The translations under genes were made by a program, and so were the position numbers. Positions 53,387 through 64,000 of a stretch of 64,000 nt of DNA are shown one piece after another; the stretch's first letter is position 1, and the number at the start of each line of letters is the position of its first letter. Source of the stretch: Ornithodoros turicata (Eukaryota; Arthropoda; Arachnida; Ixodida; Argasidae); assembly GCF_037126465.1 (NCBI RefSeq), contig NC_088201.1:129828665-129892664 (forward strand). Direction: 5' to 3'. The notes beneath the pieces were generated by a model that searched no databases, was not told the origin of the DNA, and saw nothing but the letters and a program-made list of their open reading frames with translations.

Positions 53387-53734
53387 CTATTCCAAACTCC
53401 GAAGTTTTCGTTTGTTGTCTTGATTGATGAATTCCGAAGACATCAAGTAATTTATTCTGATTATTGGGCGCTTGAATCCAGCGTTGATTAACGCAGGTGA
53501 TATGTTGTCGCCGTGTTTGTATTGCTTCAACAACTTGCACTTTGTTGCGACGAACTTGCACAGTCTCTTATTGATGATTCCTTTCTTTGTATGAAGATTC
53601 TTGAATGGCGTACAAGAGAGTATTAGATGAAAATCGTCCGGTGGCCCACCACAATTGATATGTTTGTTGAGTTTCGATAAGTGATGATACATCAGACCTT
53701 GCACGACAATATTGAACTTCTGTTCATTCGACAT
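53387..53734 (-). CDS. Unrecognised 115-aa ORF, right arm (ORF2 copy, ATG intact)
   Basis: Mirror of 50618-50965, with a proper ATG start (MSNEQKFNIVVQGLMYHHLS). It is therefore the better candidate for a functional copy, if either is expressed. Confidence 0.5.
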   Translation of the reverse strand: MSNEQKFNIVVQGLMYHHLSKLNKHINCGGPPDDFHLILSCTPFKNLHTKKGIINKRLCKFVATKCKLLKQYKHGDNISPALINAGFKRPIIRINYLMSSEFINQDNKRKLRSLE

Positions 53735-53800
53735 CCTTGACTGGTAGAATAAAATAAATGTGTAGAGGCTCTAGTGGAATATATCACGTGATAAGATTTT

Positions 53801-54283
53801 TTATGTACTTTCCATTTCAACCGTTAGGTGTAATTTCAACAAATCCGTAATGATTCCTGCGATATAGACTGCTTGTATATGATAATTTGATCTGATTGCT
53901 TTCTTGATTAATGCAATGCCCATTGCAATGATTACAATTATGTTTGGTCTAGTGTATTTCAATTCTTCGTTAGCAAACCTCAAAAACTCCCCCATCAATC
54001 CAAGTGGTCCTTCTGATGATGACGTGCAAATATTTTTATAACTATTGTAGATTCGGCATACAAGTTCTCGCATCTTGAATTCCATAATTTGTGCCATATC
54101 TCCGAATACGACCATGTCTAGGACGTGTTGAAATGCAGCGATAATTGAATCGTTTCGAGACTCCTCCTTTTCGAAGCAGCTTTTTATCAGGTCCTCCCAT
54201 GACGTATGGTAACGAGTACAAAATCCGTCCATCTCTTCAAAGTATATCAGTTGTCTGTTCTGTTTTGTAGTGTGCCTCGACAT
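53801..54283 (-). CDS. Unrecognised 160-aa ORF, right arm (ORF1 copy)
   Basis: Mirror of 50069-50551, full length, four residues different. Confidence 0.6.
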   Translation of the reverse strand: MSRHTTKQNRQLIYFEEMDGFCTRYHTSWEDLIKSCFEKEESRNDSIIAAFQHVLDMVVFGDMAQIMEFKMRELVCRIYNSYKNICTSSSEGPLGLMGEFLRFANEELKYTRPNIIVIIAMGIALIKKAIRSNYHIQAVYIAGIITDLLKLHLTVEMEST

Positions 54284-55499
54284 TTAATTAAATCATAATG
54301 GTGGTAATTTTATTTATTAAAAATTTATTATCGCGTTTAGAATGTTCCACCTGCCATGAGAATTATGAAATTCAATTTACAAAAAGATGTGATGTGTAAA
54401 GAAAAAACGTTTGCTTTCAATGATTCTATGTACAAGACAGCGCTAGAGCCCCTCCTTCCCTAACTTGACTTGCTGGAGTCGGTTTATGGCTTTGTATAGC
54501 AAGACTATTGTTGGATTCCCCTACTCCCTGCGGGGTAACCTTAACGAAAGTGTACGGGAACTCAGCTTCCCTCTCTCACTTCGTTTCCACTAGTGGGTCC
54601 TGAATGAAAAAGACGTGTTTCTGTGATGTATATTTGCGCTGCGTGGTTAGGAAAATGTTTGCCTAAATTAATTACTGCTTTGACTATGTTTCAGATGATC
54701 ACTCGATTGATATTAATAAAAATATTCTACTAGATTGGAATGTTGTGTGCGTTGATTTCCGCGATAGCAAACACAATAATTTTGCATTTCATATGAGTTG
54801 TTTGTTGCTTCTGCGTGTAGAAATTACTGTTGCAAAGTTATCATTAAAAATTATGTAATTAAATTTGTTTCTCGTTTTCGAATTAGTATTGTTTCTATCA
54901 CTGAATAAACTTGACTTTCACTCGATTGATATTTTGTGAGTTGAGAATAATGATTGCCTAATAGTTGTGTCTGATCTGAAATACATTAAATGCAACGTTT
55001 CTCGTTGAGTATTGTTTGCACCGATAATATTTTCTCGTTTGCTTAGAAAGTCTATTCTTAGATTTTTTTCGTTCTATTGTTTTTTGATAGAATTCTTATT
55101 GTGTTCTTGAGAGTCGAATAATTCCAATGTCTATTTGCGATCAATAAAAAATTCGTCTCTGTACACCGATCCTAAGAATATTTCCTTTTGGAGAAAAGAA
55201 TGTGAAAAAGAGAGAGGATTTCCCCACCCCCACAGATTGACAACAGGTTCCATGCTTTGGGCTGTATAGATGGAGAGAGTGACCGCACCGGGCTGCATAG
55301 AGGGAGAGAGTGACTCCGCCGGGTCTCGAGTCTGGTTGTATTGTGTAAAGCATAGCTGTGGTGCGTGTTTGGATAGCTCTGGTCAAGGTAATGTTTATAG
55401 TGCCTGAGTAGGATGAAAATTCTATATTGTTAGCTCGCAAGGTTGATTTTATGATAGTTCAAAAGATATATTATATCAATTGTAATGTTTGATAGTTTG

Positions 55500-56055
55500 T
55501 TTCGCTATTATTTTCCTGTGTGTTGTTTACATGTTGGCATATACATCGTTCAAAGCGTTTCTCTGCTATTCATCCGTGCATGTTTATCGCCTTTGTTTGA
55601 TTCTTTTTTCAATTATTTTCCTGCATGTTGTTTACCATTGGTAGATGCACTGTTTAGAGTCTTTCTCTGCTATTCATCCGTGCATGTTTCTTGTTTTGTT
55701 AGATTGTTCTTCAACTATTTATCCCTTGTGTACCTCTTGTTTACGTGTTGGATTTTGGCTCTCTATTAGCTGTTTCAGTAATATTTTCCTGTCTGTTGTT
55801 TACACGTTGGCTGATGCGTCGTTTAGAGTGTTTCTCTGCTATTCAGCGTTAGCCCTGTGCTGTATTAAATTATTCATCATGTGCTGTTCAAAGTGTTTCT
55901 CTGCCAATCACCCGTGCATGTTGATCGTTTTGATAGATTATTTTTCATTTATTTTCCTGCATGTGTCTGTTGTTTATGTGATGTGTTTTGGTTCTCTATT
56001 AGCTGTTGATCGTTTTTCTCATTATTTCCGTATGTCTATGCTGTTTACTTAATCA
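55500..56055. repeat. Degenerate tandem repeats in the right arm
   Basis: Mirror of 48304-48850; here the Cys/Phe-rich frames read on the plus strand (55485-55769 and 55645-56052). Their repeats follow the DNA repeats, so they are probably not genes. Confidence 0.7.
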
Positions 56056-57333
56056 GAAATTGATTAATTGTGTAATGTTGGAATAATCTTCCCTATTGCA
56101 CTCGAAAATGTTCATAACTGTCAGGTGTACGCCTCCCGTCTTCAACAAATCAGGGCAGATATTATTAGAGCTGATTGCTGGCTAGGAGCGTGCTATGTGT
56201 TGAAGTTCATTTTTTAATATATTTTCTGTGTTGAATTCATCAAACAAAGTAAGGTTTGTAGTGCCTCTTAGAATGAAAATTGTATGTGGTTCGACTAGAT
56301 AAGTCAGGAGGATGATTTTATGATAGTTAAAATGATAGATTATTATCCTCCTCTGTTGTTTTGATTAAGAATATCTTCTTTGTAGTGTTATAGATTTTAT
56401 TTCCTCTTGTCGTTCGTCTCCCATGGTCTTCCAGGTTCTCTGCTGTCCACATACATATATCGGCACTCGTAATTAAAGCCCCACTATGGTGGTCACGTAT
56501 AATAATGTTACACTTTTTTATTATAAAACCTTTAATTTTGATTGTAATCATATTGATTAAAAATATCTTTGATTAAATGTGTCATAATGGAATATTAGCT
56601 GTTGTGCATGAAGTTACATATTAGAACTATGTAACTAAAACTCCGCTATGGTGGTCATGTTAGACTTTTTATAATAAAACTTTTAATTTGATAGTAATCG
56701 TATTGATTAAAAATATCTTCTTTTATTAAAAATGTGCTACTCCTTCTGCTTAATTGAAAACTTGCGTGATTATCACTAATAAAATACCCCTTCAATGCTA
56801 TTGCATCAGATTTTTTGGCTGAGTTTTTCTCCTTCACACAGAGTCGTGACTTTAATAAATATATTTTCACTTGTACTTTTGTGTATAGCTATCCTTTGCA
56901 TGTAAATCGCCTACTGCACACGTGCTGTAGCGGGAAAAAAATTGCGATTGAAGTCGACACAGATTGAAAAATGATGAAAGAAGTCGGCCCAGGCTGAAAA
57001 ATGTGAGCGAGTAAGTGCTCACGCAACCCTCCGGCCACGCTCCGCCCACCGCAGCAGCCCTCCACCCGAGCGCCGCCTGTCGCGCACTGGAAAAAGTCGC
57101 AAAAAAATTCGGCGCAGATTGAAAAATGACGAAAGAAGTTGGCCCAGGCTGAAAAATGTGAGAGGGCAAACGCGCACGCAGCCTTCCCCTCGCCGATAAG
57201 CGCGCGGACAACCCTCCGCACAGGCGCCGCGCCCTCCGCACACGCGACGGTGTCGCGGACGCTGTGGGGTTCGAACCAGACACCCATGGAGCTAACTGGA
57301 CCCCAAGTTGCCTGGACACCCCCTATTACTACT

Positions 57334-57411
57334 TTCCCGTGCTTAGGTCATTCTTAGTTTTGGTTTGAAACCAGTAAACACTGAAAACGACGCCTTTCTC
57401 TGGCTCCTTCC
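57334..57411 (+). pseudogene. Continuation of the plus-strand BEL/Pao fragment
   Basis: Sequence CCCGTGCTTAGGTCATTC onward, including GAAAACGACGC, matches the reverse complement of about 43965-44038, the part of the other BEL/Pao copy just beyond the empty site. Homology fades after about 57411. Confidence 0.75.
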
Positions 57412-59990
57412 TCTACTCTAACAAGGTTCACGATAAAGGCTACGAAGCCCAAAAGGTCAACGGACCTTTTTCACATACGCGTCTTAGCCTAGATCAAGAT
57501 GGATTTTTCGATGCTCTCCAACGAACTATACTCGGCGCTCGCCACAACAAATCCACGTGTGTAGCACAAAGGACCAAAACGAGTCCGGAGTGGGACCAAC
57601 GGGATCGCGCCGTTCGTGCGTCTCCCCACTGGTCCCCACTTGTGTCCTCCCCATACTGCGCTATCTAGTGTAGACGGTGATAACCCTAACCGGCGAGGTC
57701 ATGCGCATGCCCATAGACCCTCGTGAGAAAGGTTCATTGCGCTGTTCACTTGAAACCTCTGACATCATAATGCAGAGCCCTGAATTTGACAGTTATTTTG
57801 TTGTACTGCTTTCGTGGTGTACTTCGGGTCTACAAAAATCTCGCAAATGTCACTTTTACTGCTTAGTTGCGTCATGGCTTCCGACAAGTTAACAGGGGGA
57901 TACCATCTCCGGCGGCCCCATGTATTTTCTATGGGCCAAACCTTGCAGCCTCTTCTGGTAAATAATGAACCGATTTTTACGAGACTGGTCTTGTTGTATA
58001 GCGTTCGAAAATGCGCTTTGTCGCTTTAAGAAAAAAAATATTAATTTTTCTCGAGTCGTTTTTCTAAACACGTTACTGAAGTACAAAAAATTACCAAAAT
58101 TGGATACTCAAGCTTTGACACGCTCTTCTAAAGAAACTAAGAGACTTATGCAGAAATTTTCCTGGAGCGGCAAAGTAAAAAAAATTTCTTGAACATGTTA
58201 ACGCCAGTATCATCCGCATCCGATTATCTGTTCTCCCGATATATGATAAAACATGAAGGCAGGTAAGCGCTGCTTGATTGATCTATTTTGCGCCTCCCTG
58301 TGGCGCCACATCGCGGGCTAACGGGGTAAAAAGAATCGCTCCGCCACACTGCATCGTAAATACCTTATCCTAAATTCCCTTTCCTGACAGGTTCCCTTCG
58401 CACTGTTGAAGTCCTTGAAACAGCTCTTTTTGGGAGACTAGGTAAGGGATCAACAAAAGCGTCTGCTGTTTGGTATAGTTGGAGATATAGTGTGCGTCGC
58501 AATCTCCCAGTCTGTTCTCTGCCTTGGGGTTGTCCGACCTGATCGGTATGACAATGCACGTTTTCCGGCAAGCCAGCCTGCGGCTATGTCGTATCATCCT
58601 TATCTGTTTTCGGTGAACAGTGGCCGTTAATTTTTCGGTGAAGGGACCATGGATCCCACGTTTATATGGTGCTGTCTTTGTAGGCATACAAGTTTTCAAC
58701 TGCACTGAATATGAAAATCGGCACTTTTTTGTTATTAGATGGTCCTGTAAGGGGTTTAGGAATAAATGCTCCAAAAAAAGAAATGTCACCGGAAAAATTA
58801 TCAATTGGAAGAAATGTCCTCAGAAAAAAAAAGTCCCCTGAGGGACATCCACTTTTGATACGCGTGGGTTCGTTCACTTTGGACGTCGACTTTTTACTAC
58901 AGTGTGAATAAACACGGAGGGGTGGGGGATATGAAGATATATTAGAGAAAAAATGAAAAAAAAGCAAAGGTCAACCGAAGCGAGTAGTCGTACATTCTAT
59001 TCGAATTCCGAATCAAACATGCAATTCAACGTTCGAATTCCTCATCGAATAGCTGTCTCTTCCAAACCGAACACATTTCAATAACCGCGAAGCTGCACAC
59101 GTTAGACTGGCATAGGCAGGGCATAAAATAAAGTGAGAGCTACTTACTATGTTGATCCGTATACATGCCTCACGTACATCTTAATATCCCAACATATGCT
59201 GTATATGCATACGGTATATGTATGTATATATATATATATACCCGTACATTTTTTTTGTAGTCTGTCGATAGTTTGGTCAGAATTACTGATCATCTATCAC
59301 TCTCACCATCTCTGGGTTGTATTATTGAGGAGGAGCGGACATTTGCTAATCCCGTTCCATTTTACCACTATTTTACCATGAGTCCACCATGACAGTTTCA
59401 TAATTTATTTTCGACTTTTCCACTGTGTGAAGCAGTGAATAATAAAGCGTTTTAAGTGTATCATTTTTCAAATTTTTGAACTTTTGAGACGCGAATGCGT
59501 CGTCCGACAGCTGCTAAAAAGCCAGCTTCAGTCTCCTATACAATGTCAGTTAACTACAAACAATAATAGTACATTGTTAAAATTTGTCCACGTTCGACGC
59601 TAATAAATCACTCAGAAATGTCACTGATTGATTTTATTTATTTATTTTTCAAAATGTTTATCATTTGACAATTGACATCAATTATTATTACACAAAAAGT
59701 TAGGGGATTAGGGGTGAAAGGCTTGTATGCCATGTTTAGTCACTATCTGTCAGAGCGAAACAACCTATCAAGTTGTCCAACGGGACAACGCAGGACCTTG
59801 GACGGCTTTCTGGATGCGAAAAAAGTGGGTTAGGTTGAGAAATGCGTTTATGGGCAAGCGGATTACACAGAGTTAAATATTCCTTAAGATAACAGCACTT
59901 AGGACTGAAGCTTTCTTTTGTTTTTTCTTCTAGTTTTTTTTTGTTCCATCTACGCTACAAGCGAACCAATAAAATAAATCGATCAACTGA
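57412..59990. other. Intergenic stretch, no convincing gene
   Basis: Open frames at 57965-58192, 58370-58804 and 58620-58911 are lysine-rich or low complexity, with no recognisable domain. A short TA repeat lies at about 59221-59241. Confidence 0.4.
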
Positions 59991-59999
59991 CTGCTGTCG

Positions 60000-60192
60000 T
60001 TTCGATCAAACGACGTTCGATCAAATGTCTTTCGACCAAATCTCCCGCGTTCGATCAAACGGCTTTCGACCTAATCCGTGCACCTGAATGTCCATGCACA
60101 GAAATGTCTGTCCGTGCACCGAAATGCCCGTGCACCGAAAGGTCTGTGCACCGAAACGTCCACACCCTAATGTCCTGCACCGAAATGTTCGA
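60000..60192. repeat. Two adjacent minisatellites
   Basis: About 60000-60078: copies of TTCGATCAAA(C/T)G with period roughly 17-18. About 60080-60192: copies of GTGCACCGAAATGTCC with period about 16. Both are degenerate. Confidence 0.75.
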
Positions 60193-60249
60193 TTCCCATC
60201 ACACTTTTACCGGCTGCGACTTTTTTTTACTGCCATGGCTTTTTTTCTG

Positions 60250-60264
60250 GGGGGGGGGGGGGGG
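60250..60264. repeat. Poly-G run
   Basis: An uninterrupted run of about 14 G. Similar runs occur near 30178, 46983, 44080 (as C) and 63962. Confidence 0.8.
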
Positions 60265-63130
60265 CATTTTTTCCGACATCCATATGCCAGACATCAAATA
60301 TGAAGGAGGTGTGACATTGTAGTAGAAGCTGTAAACAAATTTTTTTTGTCGCCTATTTGTGTCCTCCTGCCCGATTATGACCGTTTCCAATAAAGGAGAA
60401 ATAATACATGGTATGAGACTCGTAAACATCAAGCGTAGGCTCGTTTGCGTGCGTGTTTTGTAGATTGGAGAAATTTTATATGGTTAATGTAATCAATCAA
60501 TGCACCACACTTTTTCTGTGAATACACAGCAGTTGGCTTTGCGAAAGCCGTCTGTCTGCAAAATGTTTTACTGTTGGGCTTCTCAGCCAAAGAAATATCA
60601 GCTGGTCAATATAATTTTCTCGAAATAAACCCGGCGAACGAAACGTAACGATTCGACTTTGCGTGCTGGTGTCGAAAACTCCGACATGGAAAGCTTAGGA
60701 AAGCTAAGATAACATCAACCCCAGAAGTGATGCAGTCTACAAAGAGACAATGAAGAAGAATTCGCCTTGGTGGGACCTGCGTTTTTTCCTTTAGGTCAGT
60801 TGACCTTGACAACCCACACATGAAGGGAGATCCCTGCACCTTGATAGTCAAGGAGGTCACACGTGTTTATGGAACCGCACAATCCAGCGGAGGAGTAACT
60901 CGTAACAGGGGTATTGGTTAGAGCTTTCACCTTGCTGAGACCCGGATGTTTGTGTGGCGCCATCTACATGCGACAAAGTCGTGAATCGGAGATGGCTCCT
61001 CGGTGATATCCCCTATTAACACTCCAAGCTTTGTTGACACTGTGGTGATCTTCAAAATCTGTAACACATCCTTCGCCATTGCCCGCACTAGAAACTTTGT
61101 CAGCAACTACAGTGTCCTTCAACCGGGTACAGAGTGTCACGCTTTCACTACGAGGAAATTGCTTAGTTTATGGCAGAATTATTGTAAATAATATCAAGCC
61201 CTAAAAGCTCCGTTCTCATCTTTGTAAGACTGCTTTTCTTCCTGTGAAAGTCATCATTCTGCCTTCACACAAATTACGGTAAGCAATAGGATCAGGTATC
61301 GCCTGTTGCGATCAAAATAACCCAGTCATGTCATCAGCTTTCCAACGGCTCTTTGAAGACACCGTTGGGGCAAAAGCCGCGTACAGATTGGCTATATTGT
61401 GTCTCTCAATCTGACTGAAATCTAAAATGTTTTTACTGTCAAAGTCATAGTACTAGCATTGCCTAAGCTCCTCGCTAGGAACTTGTCGCGCTCCCTTAGT
61501 TAGGTTGACATTACCCTAATGTTAACCAAATGTTACCGCAGGGATGATTGTGAGCTTACCTCTTCGAAAGCACACATCTGAAGTGCACACAGTCCGATTG
61601 TGTCTGGCGTTTTCTGCAAGAAACATAAAACGTAGAACAACTGTAATTTTAACGCATGCATCAATTTTCTTTCGCGCTCAAACACAGAAGTGACAAAGAA
61701 ACATGACATTGAATAATAATTTATATTCGTGCAGTTTATCATCATTATTGAAGAAAAACTCAAAAGCGCATTCATTCTACCAATATCGGTATATTGTATA
61801 AACAGGAGCCGAAGATCGTGCTCTCCGAGTAGATAACATTGATTTTAACATTGCGTTGAGTTTTAGATAAAACACAGGATGAGAAGAATACATGGCAGAC
61901 TCACGAACCAGCAATGAAGCTTTATTAATACATAATGAGCGGGCGTCTCGGTGTAAGTGAATATGATGCGAGTAACACGAGCCTCTTCACTGTCAGTAGT
62001 AGCGTTTAGATAGCACGGGCGAGCGTGGGTGGTATGCAGAAAATAAAAAGAAATTCTAATGCAAAAATGGTGATAAAGAGTAATAAAATGCTGATGACAA
62101 TAAAAGGAAATAACAGTACATGAAAATGAAGATATGCAATAAAAACTTAGCAGAGCTTACAAGGTACCAGTGACATTAAATTGCGTGCTTACTGTTAACC
62201 TTAGTATGTGTCCACTATTTAACAGAGTAGTGACACGGATTGATGCTATGAAATGATAGACAGAAAATCCAGGGAAGCGAAAATGTTTGATCCATTAAAA
62301 ACCATAGTTGAGTGACCAACTGCAATAAATAACCGTACGATAATGATGATCAACGTTAACAAGGTGTTTGAGTGTTTTGTCGAATTAGCGAGGATAACAG
62401 AGCTTGCCCAGGAGTAACGGCGACGGGATTGAAGGTCGGCTCCGGGGAAAATTTGTTGTGATAGATCACAACAAAGACGACTGCGCACAATGCTTGGTGC
62501 CTATTGCATGTACCACCAAAATAGTTTTGACGAATACATTGTGTTTACGGAGAAATATATATTTTGCTTTGCCGTCAGATCATCCGCTTGCACCACTGAC
62601 GTCACGATCACCTTCGTCCAAGATGTGGTGATGCAAAAATATCTATTTTTGCGAACAACTTGTATTACCAGGGCCAATGGTGATACGTCCTCAATTATCG
62701 CGACAGAAATATTGGGGAAATGATTGATGCAAGAATTCAGGTGAGTGCAGAAGATGTCGCCCTCTTCGGATCCTTACCAACTTGCCTGCTTCCTTCTTCT
62801 TTGGTCTTCGAGGAGTGGATGTTTGCAGAGACGGATCCACGCCAGCAACAGAAACTCCTTGGTTTGGACCGCTGTGTATGTTGCGCCCACGGTGAACCCG
62901 TTCTGCGCATTCTAATGCGGACTCCGGCACGAAATGCAGCCCCGTACGATCCACCAACTTTTAGAAACTGACAAAGTTTTCCCCGAATATGCATCTAATC
63001 TTTAAAGGAATTATGGCCATCGTATTGCAAAACCGAATCAAGAGGGAGAGAGGAAAATAGCCTTCAAGGTTGGTTAATAAAATGTTGACACGCGCCTTTT
63101 TTCATATCCTCTCCCCGTGCAGAACCTGAA
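60265..63130. other. Intergenic stretch, no convincing gene
   Basis: A region at 62404-62971 has overlapping open frames and a good splice-donor-like CAGGTGAGTG at about 62738, so an exon is possible, but the frames change and no domain is recognised. Confidence 0.35.
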
Positions 63131-63139
63131 TTACTGATA

Positions 63140-63290
63140 TTTCGATCAGCATGCATATCGATATCTATATCGACGTGGATATCGATATTTTCCCCGTAAA
63201 TATCGATATTTTAAAATTCTTGAATATATCGGGCTCGAATATATATAGGCATAAAATATCGAAAATATCGATAAGAATCTTGATATCGTT
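63140..63290. repeat. Cluster of TATCGATA-type palindromes
   Basis: ATATCGATAT-like words occur about eight to ten times within 150 bases. In flies TATCGATA is the DREF binding site; whether that holds here is unknown, and simple-repeat origin is equally likely. Confidence 0.6.
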
Positions 63291-64000
63291 CCATCCCTAC
63301 TAAGGTGTCACTTCGTGAGGTATGCGGTGTGACCGAATGCCGAATGCCGTGCAGAATGCCGTGCTCCTCGCTGTACGAGGAGGTACGCTAAGAACAAAGA
63401 TGTTTCATACCAAGTTCCCAGTTGATTTCGTGCGTGAGTCGGTGGTATGAAACCAACGCTTGAGTGCTCAGAACTTATCCAGGTAACAGCTGTGTGTGCT
63501 CGGAGCGGCCCATTCGGACTCGAAAAATAGCAAAAAAAAAAAAAAGGGAACTGCGATCAAGAAGCTTACATCGACCGGGCAGACGATCCCTGCCACCATC
63601 GGCAGTCTACATTCTCGTATGCTCCTTATAGAGGAAGACATGTTTTAAAGGCACACTGATATCAATTACGTCAGCGGTAAAGACCGCCTCAACGACTGCC
63701 GTAATAAAAATAGTGGCCCTCTGTCTGTTTCCCAATGGTTAATATATGATTATTTAAAATTCGGGGCCGTTTTCTGGAAATGAAGGTTGGGTTCAGACAC
63801 AGTTCGATATGGGCTTGTGGAATAATCTTACAATTTGAAAAGGTGAAGGCACCCCAGGTGCTGTCCTTTAAGGACAGTGACGAACCCTTCTGGGAGGACA
63901 ATGCTTGACTGGTTGGCTCACACATATTTTTGTTGTTGCTGTCAGGGAGGATTTTCTTACAGGGGGGGGGGGGGGTAACGTTGGGTAGACGTGCACTCTT

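Larger units (their letters stand above)
47032..57333. mobile_element. 10.3-kb palindromic mobile element, AG...CT ends, 6-bp target duplication
   Basis: The whole segment is one inverted repeat: left arm 47032-51969, right arm about 52385-57333, with an asymmetric centre. The termini are AGTAGTAATAG and CTATTACTACT. The arms differ by scattered substitutions of roughly 1-3% with few indels. It interrupts a BEL/Pao fragment; the other copy has the uninterrupted site. The outer 400 bases of each arm are GC-rich, most of the rest very AT-rich. Each arm has three small ORFs reading towards the centre and a block of degenerate tandem repeats. No polymerase, integrase, transposase or capsid gene is recognised. 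AG/CT termini with 6-bp duplications are known of Polinton/Maverick elements. A self-complementary derivative of such an element is my inference. Confidence 0.75.
52385..57333. repeat. Right arm of the palindrome
   Basis: Reverse complement of 47032-51969 with scattered substitutions. Confidence 0.95.

Noticed and set aside
47032..57333. Palindrome as a sequencing or assembly artefact (unsplit adapter read)
   Set aside because: The arms differ by scattered substitutions, the centre is asymmetric, and the borders coincide with a 6-bp duplication and a paralogous empty site.

Overview
The window looks like nuclear DNA from a tick or a close chelicerate relative. Evidence: introns with GT/AG borders and AATAAA poly(A) signals, tRNA-derived SINEs of the tick Ruka kind, Penelope-like elements (PLEs) with GIY-YIG endonucleases, BEL/Pao and Ty3/gypsy remnants, many inverted-repeat MITEs, and an M13 metallopeptidase gene (a family greatly expanded in ticks). 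There are no operons, ribosome binding sites, rRNA or tRNA genes. Most of the sequence is transposon-derived.

Host genes. A neprilysin-like M13 peptidase gene runs leftwards; three phase-compatible exons are visible (34730-34572, 28864-28778, 10840-10614). Its 17.9-kb intron holds a complete six-exon BEN-domain gene on the opposite strand (16330-21140, 268 aa). A second multi-exon gene (about 4742-6339), with an N-terminal domain of the type carrying a WPP motif, lies inside a 3.67-kb DNA transposon (3409-7073). Four phase-compatible exons near 32.2-33.3 kb may be a further, unrecognised gene.

Layout. 0.2-2.9 kb: two PLE fragments, a SINE with 16-bp target duplication and a hairpin. 3.4-7.1 kb: gene-carrying DNA transposon. 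8-16 kb: MITEs, a SINE and a TNP2-like transposase pseudogene. 16.3-21.6 kb: BEN gene. 22-28.4 kb: a PLE with reverse transcriptase and GIY-YIG, a foldback MITE, then three arrays of about 237-bp repeats, each unit with a hammerhead-ribozyme-like motif. 29.9-32.2 kb: Ty3/gypsy wreckage. 34.3-36 kb: M13 exon, a hairpin insertion, a small DNA transposon. 38.8-40.6 kb: broken LINE. 43.2-47 kb: two BEL/Pao fragments head to head.

The most striking object is a 10,302-bp near-perfect palindrome (47032-57333). Its arms are about 4.94 kb, the ends are AG...CT, and it is bounded by an imperfect 6-bp target duplication. It sits inside one BEL/Pao copy, and the other copy (minus strand, about 44.0-44.1 kb) preserves the same site without the insertion. 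Each arm carries the same three unrecognised small ORFs. Ends and duplication length fit Polinton/Maverick-type integration, so it may be a self-complementary derivative of a protein-primed, virus-like mobile element. This is inference. From 57.4 kb to the end I see only low-complexity and minisatellite DNA and no convincing gene.
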